Translations under genes and position numbers: made by a program | Part shown: positions 1-61,591 of the stretch, in pieces | Layout of the letters: every line of letters begins with the position of its first letter | Position numbering within the stretch: position 1 is the first letter of the stretch | NCBI GenBank assembly: GCA_963978895.1 | Contig: OZ022246.1 | Span: 14,367,909-14,431,908 of the forward strand | Length of the DNA stretch: 64,000 nucleotides | Origin: Erpobdella octoculata | Lineage: Eukaryota; Annelida; Clitellata; Hirudinida; Erpobdellidae | Direction: 5' to 3' | Notes under the pieces: model-generated | What the model was told of the DNA's origin: nothing | Seen by the model: the letters and a program-made list of their open reading frames with translations, nothing else | Databases searched by the model: none

Positions 1-484
1 TCAGGAAACAAATTTTGACAACGGCAATGAAGGCCAAGAGACTTGCATGGGCAAAAAAATATGAAAATTGGACAACAGAAGATTGGAAAAAAGTTTTGTT
101 TTCCGATGAGAGTCACTTCATTGTGCAAGGCCACCAGATTCGCTTCATTCGTAAAGGAAATGAAAGACTGAGTTCTTCACACGTTGTTCAAGCTACCAAA
201 CATCCTCTTCAAAAAATGTTCTGGGGGTGTTTCTCGTATTATGGAGCAGGGCCACTTGTTCCAGTGACTGGAATGATGAATAGCGAGAAGTATCAGCCAA
301 TATTAGCCGAAAGAACGTTACCAGAAATGAAAAAGTGGTGGCCAAATGGTGGGGGAATCTTTCAGCAGGATTTAGCTCCCTGTCACACTTCAAGAAAAAT
401 GGCTAAATTTTTCAAGGAAAGTCATATAACTGTTTTAGACTGGCCTGGAAATTTCCCAGACATCTGATAGAAAATCTATGGGCC
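1..484 (+). pseudogene. Tc1/mariner transposase remnant, C-terminal catalytic part
   Basis: The reading frame 15-467 (150 aa) carries Tc1-family catalytic landmarks: FSDESHF with the first catalytic Asp (about residue 30), a WGCFSYYGAGPL block, and QQDLAPCH with the second Asp (about residue 118). It then reaches LDWPGNFPD, where the family normally continues into PDLNPIENLW with the third acidic residue. Here bases are missing right after PD, the frame meets stops, and an out-of-frame ENLWA remnant follows at about 468-484. The N-terminal DNA-binding part would lie left of the window edge. The element is inactive. It probably sits in an upstream intron of the DYRK1-type kinase gene, since the first visible kinase exon has an open 5' phase. 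Confidence 0.88.
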
Positions 485-1130
485 ATTTGCTTTCGTCCCA
501 GTTGAACTTCATGACGTTCAGCCTGGATGCGAGGATGGTGCGGGGCTCAGTGGTTCGAATACTACTTTTGAGCATCTCACTTACAATGATAATATTAATA
601 AGCGGCGACGGCGCTAATTGCCGTCCGACCGTATACAATAGCCTTGTCTTAGATTATGTTACTGCCAATATTTTTGTGCCCGTGCTTGTCGTTCTTTGTG
701 TTGTTCACAAGTCGTACAACGCCGCTCTGTATGGTTACGTTTTTCACCTATCGAGCGTTTAACGTGTTTTAACTTGTCTTTCCTGTGTTTTAATTACTTA
801 TTTAGTTCTAAATTATTGAAAAAAATATCATCGATTTTGTTGGGCTACTTTTCCTCGAACTCTATTTAATTTCAAAGTGAGTTTCGCTCTTTGTAACTCA
901 TTTAATGTGGTCGCTTTTTTTTTTCCTTCTGTTTTTTTAACCTAAATTTCAATGTGTTCCATCTATCAATAGCCGTATTAATTTATTAACTGAAAACTGA
1001 TCCAGCCTAGCTCTAATTAAATGTCTCCGTCTAAGCCTAAGTATTTCTGATTTTTAACTCTTCCCTTTCAACTTTTATAATATTTAATATTTAATTTATT
1101 GTTTAACATAGGGTTCTGAAGATGGCTTTT
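485..1130. other. Unassigned AT-rich intronic DNA
   Basis: No exon or recognisable protein is visible. Short open frames at 435-638 (minus) and 478-762 (plus) have no family resemblance that I can see and overlap each other. The sequence turns GC-richer at about 500-700, which suggests another decayed insertion joined to the Tc1 remnant. Confidence 0.4.
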
Positions 1131-1345
1131 TATTACTGAAACTGGCCAGTTAACCCTGATCGTTTTATCATTTAACTATTTTAACCAATAAATTCTTCAA
1201 TATATGTCTCGTTGTTTCAAATGGATGAAAAGGGCTTTAAAAACTTACTAAGAAAGATGACTAATGTTAAGTGGTCAATTGTGTTTAATAGAGCCTGTTT
1301 AAAAGAAAATATTATTCCAAAATATGTTAAAAATATATATATATA
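1128..1345 (+). mobile_element. Penelope-like element fragment (pseudo-LTR plus start of ORF)
   Basis: A GGTTCTGAAGATGG segment resembles the pseudo-LTR signature of Penelope-like elements. About 70 bases on, a frame starting near 1222 reads KWSIVFNRACLKENIIPKY, parallel to KWAIVFNGVCLKENITPNY in the fragments at 25.93-26.33 kb. In Penelope proteins an early block of this form (Cys, then a LIPK-type motif) precedes the RT domain; I assign the family from that resemblance. The fragment breaks off at the same codon region as the other copies and runs into a short (AT)n. Confidence 0.55.
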
Positions 1346-1465
1346 CCATGAAAAATCTTGGTAGGTCTTATATTCGAGGAAAGGCGGTAGTGTTTTTAGA
1401 AGACATTGTTTTTTTGCTTGTTTTTTTAGAGGACATTGTTTCTTTTCTTGTTTTGTAGTAGCTGA

Positions 1466-10965
<9,500 letters not shown>

Positions 10966-11860
10966 TGTTTGAAAATTTTGTGTTTTTTAAATCGTTGTGA
11001 GTGCTATGAGCAGATGAACATTGATATCTTTCCACAAAAGTTTTTTTATTGTTTTTGTTCAAATGCTTTGTCAAAAATTTAGTTTGAATTGTCTGTAGAT
11101 ATTTTTATTCGGTCACATACATTGCATGTTTGAATTACATATTTTCATTACCAAAACTGTAAAAACTGCCTTAAGTGTTTCAGAAATGGTGCAGTTTCAG
11201 ATTATTTGGAAGATGTAACGTGTTCTACATTCAAGTAAATAATTTTGTTTTTTTCTTGTGAAAGCTGCTTTATTTGTTCTAGATTGTTGTGTACAGTAAT
11301 TTGTTTTGAATGTGTACATTATCCAAAAATGTATTTATTTGGCAAAACGTTTTTTGCAAAGAGTTTAATGGTTTTTGCATTGTTGAATGTTTCAGTAGGG
11401 AATAACTGTTTTATTAAATCTAATTAGCCACTTGTTGCTTACTTCAATGTTGACAATGTTCTCGCATGTGTACATTTATTTATTATTTAGATCCAGTTCG
11501 GGGAAAGTCTTTATATTTTGTCAGATGTTCATTACTCATAATCCGATTTCTTTTTGTTGCAAGCTCTTCAGTTAGTATGCTAAGAATTAGAGAGCTCATT
11601 ATAGTTTTGGAAGGCTCTTTAATTATATGAATAAAATAATTTTGTGTGTGAGTGTGCCTAGGAAACGATTAGGAAGCATAAAATGCCCTGTCTTTCTTTG
11701 GTTGTTGCAGCTTCAGATTTAGATTAGCAGAGTTGAGGTTTGATCTTTGTTTTGTTTTTAGTGTTCTATGTTGTACATAAATTATTTAAAGCTTGTGTCG
11801 CATCTTAATATCTCCAATAAGAGAATAAAGTCGTTTTAATGTAACATTTTAGAATAAACT
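10966..11860 (+). other. Kinase 3' untranslated region with poly(A) signals
   Basis: The DNA after the stop codon is U-rich and non-repetitive. AATAAA hexamers occur at about 11824 and 11853, close together and followed by T/G-rich sequence, and are the likeliest 3' end. An AATAAA-like hexamer also lies near 11629. Confidence 0.6.
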
Positions 11861-13730
11861 TCCTGCATCTTTGGTTTGACCTATATTTTTATTAGGAATC
11901 GCCTGAGCTTTGCTTCACAAACGCCAGAACGGTTTTGGGACTCTGGATCTAAAAACCTCTGGCCATCCCAAAGTTATGGTGACTTAATTTGTAATGGAGA
12001 TTGTTAGTAATTGCTGTTCTACTTCTATAAATGATCACGCAACGCATACTCCAGCCATCGTCCATTTAGAGTAAAAGTTCAATACCGTTTATAAAAATAT
12101 TTTTGAAAATGGGTACGACTGCCATCCCCAATCATCGATTATTTTTGAAGCGGAATTGCTGTATGACAGCCAGACATTAGTCATGTAACCTGCCATCAGG
12201 CGGGGTTCCTTTTTGGGGGGTTGATGAAATTATATTTAGTTGACAGTTTTCTATATACGCTATTTGGTGGAAGCAGACTCTTTTCTTCTTAGTTTTAACA
12301 AGTTTTTTTTGCGCCGCGTTCAGTGGCTTCAACCACCCCCTCCCAAGCAGCCGGGCTCAATAACCCCTAAAAAGCCGACCTTTCCACCCACCAAAAACCC
12401 CAAGTTCTCAATTTTCTATTCTTAGTGTAATCTACAAATAAGTTGATCTTCTATATAATTGGTTTTATTTTACTTTTTCTGTATACAGAATGTATTGCCT
12501 ATTAAATGTTAATATTTAATCTAATTTTAGTATAAATTAAATCATAAAAAACAAAACAATTTTACTCATGAATCATTATGAACAACTGATTTAATAACAC
12601 GCAGGTTTTTCAAATTATTATAGTTACTAGCGGGGTTCTTTTTTTTATCGTTTTTCTCTTTCGCTCGACTGGTCCCTCTCGTTTCCTCTCAATTTCCCCT
12701 CACCCTCTTGCCCCTTGGTTTTTTAGCGGTGTTGAAATGCTAGCAAATCTGTTAATGATTTTGTAAACCAGATTCTTCACAACTAGTTTTATAGTGACAG
12801 TAACTTACCTACATATTAGTTATCGATACAGTTTATTTTTTTGTGTTCATGATTATTAGGGGCGCAGCCAGAAATTTTTCGGGGCTCGGGGGAGAAACTG
12901 ATTACCCGTTGAACCGCCGGGGCAATAGCAGCGACCCTCCGGTATTGCCTAACTTCACTCGTCTAGTCTATGTTCGTAACTCGCTAGCATTTTGCTTTTC
13001 GCGGATTACCGATTAGTTTGACTGACCGGATTAAAAGTTGAGGGATTTTTTAAACCTTGACAGTTAAACTTTATGCATTTGTCAATGACCTTAGCAATCA
13101 CTAAAACAGATATTAAAAGTTTTAAAAGCTAATCTTTGTTAATTTGTAGTCTTTTCTATCTAGGTCAATATAATTTGTTTTGTGTGGTGTGGTGTTGTGA
13201 GGCCTGGGATTTCGCTGTGACGCTCTGTTATTTTTTTTAAATTATTGCATGTGATGTCGAGAAAAAAGTTAACGAAGTCGACTTATGGTGTCATCACTAA
13301 TTCTTTTCCTTTCGTTTCTAATCCAACATTTCTCTGATGCAGACTTGTTTTACATAACTGAAAAATTGTATTACAGAGCAAGATAGACAGTTTTTTTAAA
13401 GTTATAGTGATACATTAGCTTAATGATTTATAATTGCAACACTTATGTGGTGGATGGAATGAACCTCTACTCTACTTCTAGTGACTTCTGCTCAATAATA
13501 CTATAAGAAGTTGCACTTATTTACCTGTAATGGAGCAGTTGGCTGTTAGACCTGAGGTTGGTTAATTAGTTAATTATAATAATGTGGCATCTATATCATT
13601 AATTAGTATGGTGTTTCCTACTGGCCATGCCGATCACGAAGTTGCCGTGATGTAGGAACTTGCCGAATGAGGCAGAAGTTAGCATGCATGTGAAGTTAGT
13701 CTTGAGGCTGGCAGTGCTACTTAAAAAAAT
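11861..13730. other. Intergenic DNA without a recognised gene
   Basis: No exon or protein family is recognised. GC-richer islands at 12170-12410 and 12860-12950 (GGGGCGCAGCCAGAAATTTT) look like ends of small hAT-type elements, but I could not pair their termini. The rest is AT-rich. Confidence 0.4.
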
Positions 13731-13734
13731 AAAT

Positions 13735-14905
13735 AAATTGCATGCACTGGGGCTGTGCTATACATTGTTGGATGGGGTTTACAAAATGGAATCGAATGGT
13801 ATATTTGGGTCTTCTTCGGTTCAACAGATAAAAAAGTTATAAGCCAAAAACGATGATTTTCCGACGAAAATTGCGTAAAATCAAGGTTGGCTCTTCTTTG
13901 AGAAATTCAAACTTTTTTTAATTGCTGCACTGGGAATATCCGAGACATTTGTTTTTAGATAATTCAATATCAAATCCAACAATGTAACTTTCGCTTCTAA
14001 AAGTTAATAAATAAAAAAGTTATTTAATAAAACGTCTTACCATATACCAATTTCTCCGAGCAAACCGAAACATAAACAAACACTGCGATTGGACAATCGA
14101 GTCTAGCTCACCGTTGCTAATTATGCAAAATATAACACTTCCTGCCCAGTAGTTCTTTCCTGGGGGCTCGCAGGGGTTCGGGCGAACCCCCTGATGTGAA
14201 TGCTATGGTTCCTGCGAACCCCCTGTTAATCAGAAAAACATTACTTTCATTTAATCTCATTGTTGGTTGTGTGGGCTAGTCACTATTACCAAAACTTTGC
14301 TCTTGATTTATCTCATACCCCTTATTGCTCGAAAATTATAGACGCCCGAAAGTTAGGAGGCATTTGCTTCCCGCCTCCTCTTCCTATGCTTTCTCTTAAT
14401 TGGTCGCCCATTGAACACTTGGAACGCAGTTCCCTTTGTAACAAGCTGGTTGAGGAACCATAACTCGGCAAATGATACCGAGGTGAAAAATCCAACTCGA
14501 AGGAATTTAGTGAAAATCACGTAGCTATTTGGAAATATATTCAATTGTTTAACTACTTTATAATAATATGCATGAATATATGAAATTTCAGAGTTCTAGT
14601 TTATGTAAATAATTGTGTCTTTTCCAATGAATAATAAAAATAAAAGTGAAAAGGAACTATAAATTGTTTTTTTCTTGATAGTTTAATATTTATCAGCTAG
14701 TGTGCTACTATGCCAATTAATATTTCAATGGAAATATTAATATAAAAAAATGTTAGAAAATATTCACCGCGAATGCGAACCCCCTGGTAAAATTTTGTGA
14801 AAGCATCACTGCTCCTGCTGTACGAACTTTAGGGAAAATTTTATTTTTAAGAAAAACCTATTAAATTTTACGAAAAAAAATTTTGTTAATAAAAAATTTT
14901 GTTAA
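13735..14905. mobile_element. R3 inverted-repeat element, copy 2 (interrupted)
   Basis: The arm at 13735-14146 matches R3 copy 1, including GAATATCCGAGACATTTG and CCGAGCAAACCGAAACATAA. It starts with GGGGCTGTGC..GGATGGGG, corresponding to the outer end of copy 1. The sequence resumes at 14812-14905 with TACGAACTTTAGGGAAAATT, which matches copy 1 reversed at about 4505-4600. Between them sits a hAT-like MITE, and at 14902 the R3 sequence is broken by a piggyBac element. It is older than both insertions. Confidence 0.7.
14147..14811. mobile_element. hAT-like MITE nested in R3 copy 2
   Basis: The ends are CAGTAGTTCTTTC on the left and GAAAGCATCACTG on the right, imperfect inverted repeats with the hAT-type CAG start. 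The flanks TTCCTGCC and CTCCTGCT are a diverged 8-bp target duplication, and R3 copy 1 has a single CTCCTGCG there. GAACCCCCTG motifs occur near both ends. No transposase is present. Confidence 0.65.
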
Positions 14906-16160
14906 CCCGTTTTAGACCGTCGTACGTTTTACGAACACACTTATTCTTCGCGTTGCATAAAATTAAGCTGTAATTTTTTTCCTGTTAAAATTTTTTTATT
15001 ATGTTAAGAAAGCTTCAGTACAATGAATATAATTTTTTAAATAATTTTTTATTTGTATTAAGTAGTTTAGTCTGGGTTGGAATGTGAGCATTTTTAAGGT
15101 TTTCAACCGACATTACTTTAAAAATTTATTATGCTAATTTCATGGAAGTTATCATAACAGATGTTTGAAATATTGAAAGAGGATGTACTCAAAAGTAAAC
15201 AACAATGTTAATTAAATTTAATTGGGTTTACACTAACCCAACAATATGAACATGTATGATTCATGCTCAATCCTTGGTCATATAGGGTACTTTATGCGAA
15301 CAAGTCCAAGTTAGTTTATTGAGCTTATAGTTGTGCAGTAGTTGAATTGGTGATAGTGTTTTTGCAATTTTCATTCTTCGAATGAAATGTTTGTGAAGTT
15401 TAAAAATGAAAGGCGTCAAACAGAACGTTTTTTCACGTTGAAAGAAGCTATGGAAGTAATTCTTAATGATGATAGAATTGAGGTTGACAACCTTGTCATT
15501 CTTCCGCCCGGCGTATCATAACACATGACTGATGAATAAGCAAATGAAGAAGGAAATGTTATTCTTTGTAATGTATCCAGGAAGGTAGAAGTTGATTATA
15601 CTAATGATGAGATGGGATTAGACTGTGTCGGTTCTTTGGGTGAAGAAATGGAGGTTGCAAATACGGTCAGTTCAATGCCGCGGCAACCAAAACGCCAAAA
15701 ACGATTGAAATGCACTTGGGCCAAGAAAGAGTCATTTGAATAGCCACTTTTAAAACAGTCTATAACGAGTTTGAAACACCACAATGGTGCTTTGTTTGAA
15801 AAAAGCCCTATGAGCGGGTTAGATTGTTTTATACCGATGAAATGAATTCATGCATGGTTGAAGAAACAAAACGATAGGGAAGATTCAGCAACTGTCGGGT
15901 TGTTGTAACAAGAAATGTTTTACCAGACATTCGTTATGATGGCCATGGTCACAATCTGGAAAAGGTGAAAACAGTAGGTCGCTACAAGCTGGAAAATTGT
16001 GGCAAAAAACTCTGTACATGTGTGCCAAGTGCGGCAAACGACTTCATCAGAATTGTTTTGGTGCTTTCCACACACTCCGGTTCTGAAACGACTATCATGA
16101 ACTGCTTGACTGATTTATTGAATGTTACATTTTTGGATTTTATTCAACTGTGTTACTGAT
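14902..16160 (+). pseudogene. piggyBac element with broken transposase, 5' end at TTAA
   Basis: The left end is TTAA followed by CCCGTTTTAGACC, the piggyBac target and CCC terminus. The broken ORF starts near 15389: TLKEAMEVILNDD, then VDNLVILPPG, the N-terminal pattern of piggyBac/PGBD transposases. At about 15985-16075, one frame gives a Cys-His block (YMCAKCGKRLHQNCFGAFH) matching the C-terminal zinc-binding domain of the family. The central catalytic Asp domain is almost wholly missing, and frameshifts and stops occur throughout. No GGG-TTAA right end was found. Confidence 0.75.
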
Positions 16161-16274
16161 AAAGTCAGAAATGTGTTTTAAGCTTTTCTGTTTATAGACT
16201 AAAATTTATTTTATAATTGTTTGCGCTGAAAAAAATTGACATTTAATCATGTTGTCGTTTTCAGTAGTCTATAC

Positions 16275-17312
16275 CAGCGGTTTTCAATCGGTGGTACGCC
16301 AGATGTCGCTAAGTGGTACGGGAAAAAATAAATATAAATTATTTATAAAATTGTATAACTTGAAATTTAACATTTTAAATTTACGCTCAGCTCTCTGATT
16401 TTTTTAAAATTTAAAATGCATTTGAAATAATTAAAAATTTATTTTTAAAATTTATTTGTTATTTTATTTTAAAATTAACTCTTCTTTACTTTTCATTCCT
16501 TGAATTGTATTATTCCGCGTGTCAACACTGCCTTTGGATTTTTTTTGCTTAAAGTCGCTTTTTAGTAAGTTTTTCTATAAAAAAACTGTTTTTAAATTGT
16601 TCTAATAATGATCTGTGCTTAATCTATTAAACCGTTTTTTAAACCGTGTTTGTATAGAAATCGGTTCGGGACGCTATACTTGAAGTTTTCCTCCTGTCTC
16701 TCTCAGTTGATGCTCTTTCGTTCGTTAATAAATATATTTATAAATCAAGTTGTTTGTTCTAAGTGTATTAATCTTAACATACATTAATTATTATTATTAT
16801 AATATTTTTAAAACCCACAATGGATCAATGGTTGAAACAACAACCAATTAAAAGAAAGCAAGAGCCTGTCCAAGCAACTGCTAGCACCGAATTTGCCGAG
16901 ACTTATACGTCAGATGCCAGAGTAGACACCAACAAAGGTGATGACAATCGTAAACAGGGTAAAATTGTTAGACGGTATGACGATAGTTACCTATCCTTTG
17001 GATTTGCATGGTGTGGAAATGAAAATGAACCCAAACCTCAATGCGTTATCTGCAGTGAAAAACTGTAAAACAAATTTCATCAGAAATAATTTTCTACTTC
17101 CCGCTCTGACTTTTTCTTACAAAATTATTGTTATCTTTGACAAAAATTGAAGATGTTGAACATTTTCCTATAATTTCTCAGCAAAAATTTAAATTGTAAA
17201 AAATAATTGTTCCAAATTTTCAAATTTTATTTTTTTCAAAAGTTTTTATGCATTCCCTACTTAAGAACGGCGCACCCTTTTGGGGGTTCACCCCACCAGT
17301 TAAAAAACCCTG
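16275..17312 (+). mobile_element. hAT (ZBED5/Charlie-type) remnant with N-terminal ORF
   Basis: The left end CAGCGGTTTTCAATCGGTGG and right end CACCAGTTAAAAAACCCTG are imperfect hAT-type termini. The frame 16820-17068 (82 aa) reads MDQWLKQQPIKRK, then YDDSYLSFGFAW and PKPQCVICSEKL, the start of ZBED5-like hAT transposases with the first two Cys of the BED finger. It stops right after that. No perfect target duplication is seen, so the ends may be eroded. Confidence 0.68.
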
Positions 17313-17329
17313 ATGTAACATCTGAACTA

Positions 17330-18310
17330 AAATCATCATCACTAGGTTCATCTACAACTAAAGATTGATATTTCTTTATTTCAAGACTAGCATCATTATC
17401 ACAAGAGTCATGTCAATCTTGTTTATTTTTATTAGGATACTCAATGATATCATAACATGATATTGTTTTTAATAATTTATTTACAGAGGGAGTTATAATA
17501 ATTTGTTCGTTAAGGTTTGGAACAACAGCGAACCATGCTCGAACCTAACCTAACGTGATATTTATCAGCATCTATAATATAAAATAATTCTGGACAAGAA
17601 GACAATTTTCTATCAATGTTTTCCTATCAACGAGAACATTAATGGGATCTTCTGACGGTCAACAATTTATCCTTGTGTTTGGTAATGTCGAGGAAGGAGA
17701 TTTATGTAAAGGACACTCCTTGATTGAATGACCCCTCTTATGACACTTGAAACATAAACCTAATTTCTTATCTCTATCATTATCAATGTCACTCGCAGTT
17801 TTAGTAATTTTATTTGGAATTTGAAAACTAGATTCTTTACCTACTGGTTTGGGGTTATTAAATTGAGATGGTCTGGTCTCATGTTGATGTGTAGCCATAC
17901 AGCTTTCAGCTATGTGAGAAAGTTCAAGATGATTCAACCAATCATCTTTTTCTTGGGTCAAAATAAAATCAGCACAACTTTGGAGATAAAAGTTGTTTGA
18001 GCCTATATGCACACAACAAACTTATTAATTGATGAAAATCTTCATCAATATTTCTGCTTTTAATATAGCAAGACAAAGCTGTTTATAATTCTGAAGCAAC
18101 CCGTGAATAAGTTTCATCCGGTTTCCTTTTTACAGCATAAAACCTCTCCCTCAAAAGAATGGGAGTGACACAAAATTCTTGCAGCAGAATTTGTTTTAAT
18201 TCGTCATAGTCACCTAATTGACTCAATATTGAACGAGCCCTATCATTTAAATGTACTTGCACTATTTTAGGTGTGAAATCTTTCCCATTGTACAGGTCAT
18301 TCAAACCTAT
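17330..18310 (-). pseudogene. Decayed Gypsy gag fragment related to the 52.6-57.8 kb element
   Basis: The minus-strand frames 18304-18083 and 18012-17659 read RARSILSQLGDYDELKQILL, LLRERFYAVKRKPDETYS, CADFILTQEKDDWLNHLELS and a zinc knuckle CFKCHKRGHSIKEC. All are parallel to the gag region of the young LTR element at 52.6-57.8 kb. Stops, gaps and substitutions show that it is much older. No LTR flanks it. Confidence 0.82.
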
Positions 18311-18717
18311 TTATCAGTTGATCTCATTCAATGATACATCATTCAAACTCCACCCACACCACGTCAGAAGATGTATATGTACTATTTTTTATTTTTTATT
18401 TTATTTTATCTAAAACAAAACAAGAGTCTTGCACTAAGAATGCCATTAACAATATGTCAAATTAAAAAAGTGTTTTTTTTTAACAATGCTCTGAAGTCCT
18501 CATTTAGAACAGCACTTCGGATAGATTTAGGTAGTTGGTTCCATGCACCGGGCCCAGAAACGGCGAATGCTCGTTTACCGAAACTTCGACGAGTTCTTGG
18601 GATGACAGCGTCACCATGGGAGGACGAACGTAGATGTTGGCGACCCGAATGAGAGGAGCACAGGCTTATCCGTGTCATGTAGGCAGGGGCACGATTTGTT
18701 AAGATATTGTAAACTAG

Positions 18718-20226
18718 TTAGCAGAGTTTTAAGGTCACTCTTTCCAGTAGGGGTAGCCAGTGTAGTTTGCGGAGAAGAGGCGTGATGTGGTCCCGTCGAG
18801 AGATGCCACCGACAAGACGTGCAGCAGCATGAAGAACCGCAGTGAGCGGGCGAAGAGCAGTCATCGGCAGGCCTGCAAGGACCACGATACAATAATCTAA
18901 TCTAGAAACAACAAGAGCCTGGACCAAAATCCGCACGCAGTGTTTGTTTAGGGCACCCTTGATCTGTCGGATGCGGCGTAGGTGGAAGAAACAAGATCGT
19001 GCCACGGCCGATATATGTAGATTCATTAGCAAGGAGCTATCCAGTATCACCCCAAGATTTCTAATAGACTTTACGGGGGTGATGACGCAGTCAGTACTGA
19101 TTTGAAGACTACAGTCATCCAGGTGTCGCGTTGAGGTGTTCCCTCGATGGAACCAGATAAGTTCTGTTTTAGAGGGGTTTAAGCTCAATCTCATAGACGA
19201 GGACCAAACGCGAATCTCGCTGACACAGGCGACAAGACACTCTCTAATGGACTGCAGGTCGGTTACGTCAAAATGAATGTACAGCTGAGTATCATCAGTG
19301 TAAAGATGAGTCTGCACGTCGTGAGAAGAAGCAATCCGAGTAATATGGCTTGTGTAAAGGATGAAGAGAAGTGGACCTAAGATTGACCCCTGAGGCACAC
19401 CACATTCAACGGCCGATACTCTCGACGTCACCCGGCCCAATCGGACAAGATGTGTTCGATTTGATAGAAAGGAACCAATCCAGTCAAGTGCGGTTGAAGT
19501 CAAGCCAAAGCTAGTGTGGAGGAGATCAGTAAGGAGAACATGATCGACACAGTCGAAAGCCGCACTGAAGTCAAGGAGCACGAGCGCAGACGGTTGGCCC
19601 CTGTCAAGTGAAAGAATAATGTCGTTGTAAACTTTCCCGACTGCTGTCTCTGTACTGTGGTACTTGCGAAAACCAGACTGAACCTGCGGAAGCAGATTCA
19701 TCGATTCGATATGTGAAGAAAGCTGACGGTGGACAACACGTTCAATAAATTTTGAGATGAACGATAGGTTTGATATGGGGCGGTAGCTTTTGGGATCAAC
19801 GGGATCCATCCCCGTTTTCTTGAGTCGAGGTCGGACGATAGCCCTTTTGTGACTGGCTGGTAGAGACGCATCTTGAAATGAAGTGTTTACGAGGTGGGAA
19901 ATAATAGGAGCAAACACGCTTTTGAGTTTTCTTATGAGCCAGACAGGTGCAGTGTCAAGCTCACACTGTCTACTCCCAAGGCGATTGAGTAGGCACTTGA
20001 CCTCCTCGGAAGTGATATCGTCGAAAGCAGCCAGAACCGGAACATCGGCTGGGCAAGAACTGAAAAGCGGAGGTAGGGCGTCTTTTGTGGTTCGACGAAT
20101 GTCCTCAATCCTCAGCGTGAAGTAGTCAAGCAATGCATCAGGAGCAAGACCACTAGCAGGAATGTCAGTGACTGGATTAAGAAGAGAGTTTAAAGATCTC
20201 CAAGTCACCCGGCCATCGCCAGTCAC
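18718..20226 (-). pseudogene. LINE reverse transcriptase (502-aa open part)
   Basis: The frame holds RT blocks in order: KSYRPISNLSFISKFIERVV, QSGFRKYHSTETAV, SALVLLDFSAAFDCVDH (first catalytic Asp), CGVPQGSILGPLLFILY, and YTDDTQLYIHF. Most of the CR1/L2 group has YADD at the last site; here Ala is Thr, and the two Asp are kept. The thumb-like region LSLNPSKTELIWF and a C-terminal SRLDYCIVVLAGLP block follow. The remaining C-terminus continues in another frame at 18678-18457 (GPGAWNQLPKSIRS), so a frameshift breaks the ORF. Confidence 0.88.
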
Positions 20227-20306
20227 TTCTTCAATTTTATGTCGAAAGTAGCTTGAGCACTTTTTCTGGAAAAGTCGACGTTTGAGTATGGACTGGGTGT
20301 GCCAAG

Positions 20307-21010
20307 CTATTTTATCCGACGACAGTTTGGTTCGAGTCGACGATTTAGTCTTTTGGACTGACTACAGTCGGCATCAAACCAGGGGCTTTCTGGCTTTATC
20401 CTTAAGGTAATCAACTTCCGTGGAGCATGACGATCAAGGAGCTCGTTCATTGTTGCATCGTAGAGATCGAACAGCTGTTCGGCAGATTGGTCCGATTTCA
20501 AGGCCGAGACTTCAAAGAGCCTGGTATTTTGAAGATCGATACTGAATGATGCTAAGTCGAATGACCTGAAGGAACGGCGTTCCACTTTTTCGGTGATAAT
20601 GGGGGGTGGTTTATGACAAGTTGAAAAGGTAATGATTGAATGGTCGGATAGAGAAGGAGGGATGATTAGTAAATTTGTTATGAGTGAAGATGAGCGCGTG
20701 ATAACCACATCAAGAGTATGACCATGGTCATGAGTCGGTCCTGTCACCAGTTGAGTGAGGCCATGACTCAGGAGCAAATTTTGAAACTTTCTGGTTGTAG
20801 TGATGTCCTGATCCAGGTGAATATTGATATCCCCAAGTAAGATCAGATCGCAGGAGTAGTCGGCAGTTTTTCCCAAAAGCTCTGAAAATTCGGAGAAAAA
20901 CACCTCTGTAACAGATTCAGAACCTGGTCGATATAGGACCAAAATTAATTGATGAGAATCACGGAATGTGACGTAGGCAGATAGTAACTCAAAAGCGCTG
21001 AAGCTTCCAA
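20307..21010 (-). pseudogene. LINE APE-type endonuclease, N-terminally truncated
   Basis: The 20942-20307 frame, extended upstream in frame to about 21010, reads LILLGDINIHLDQ, HTLDVVITRSSSL and SLSDHSIITF. These are the GDxNxH, LD and SDH motifs of apurinic-type endonucleases. The N-terminal third with the first metal-binding Asn/Glu motifs is missing. Confidence 0.82.
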
Positions 21011-21089
21011 AATCCTTGATGGAGCACCTGAAATTGTTGTTCTACTAGCATGCTCGACCGGGTACCCGATATACAGACGGGTACCTGTC

Positions 21090-21362
21090 GACACCTCTAA
21101 TTTTTACGATATTGCTAATTGTATACAGGTTTTTTTAAAATGGTTTTGTGATTTATTGAATGATAATAATAAATGATGCCTTATTTGTTTTTTCTCTACT
21201 CTAAAATAACTTCATTATTCCTCACGTCGACACCTCAAATTTTTATGATGTTGCTAATCATATACGGGTTTTTAAAAATGGTTTTGTGATTTATTGAATG
21301 ATAATAATAAATGATGCTTTATTTGTCTTTTCTCTACTCTAAAATAACTTCATTATTCCTCA
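21090..21362 (+). repeat. Two tandem R6 units of about 137 bp
   Basis: Unit 1 (about 21090-21226) and unit 2 (about 21227-21362) share CGACACCTCxAATTTTTA, GGTTTTGTGATTTATTGAAT and CTCTACTCTAAAATAACTTC. They differ at scattered sites. They end in a CAGGTTGACCAGCAGGTAA segment also present at 6080 (CAGGTTGACCAGCGGGTAA). The units lie about 80 bases before the first visible exon of the unassigned gene. Confidence 0.75.
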
Positions 21363-21441
21363 GGTTGACCAGCAGGTAAAAGACAAATAATTCATTGATA
21401 AAAATATAGCACTACCTCCTGTAAATAATTTTTTTTTATAG

Positions 21442-61591
<40,150 letters not shown>

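Larger units (their letters stand above)
18380..21050 (-). mobile_element. CR1/L2-like LINE, 5'-truncated
   Basis: This minus-strand non-LTR retrotransposon retains most of the endonuclease and the full RT, and ends with an A/T-rich (TAAAA)-like tail near 18380-18420. It is truncated inside the endonuclease at about 21050. Two frame breaks split the ORF (between endonuclease and RT near 20230-20310, and near 18700). It lies just upstream of the first visible exon of the unassigned gene. Related but diverged 3' ends are at 39.8-40.8 kb and 43.2-43.9 kb. Confidence 0.88.
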
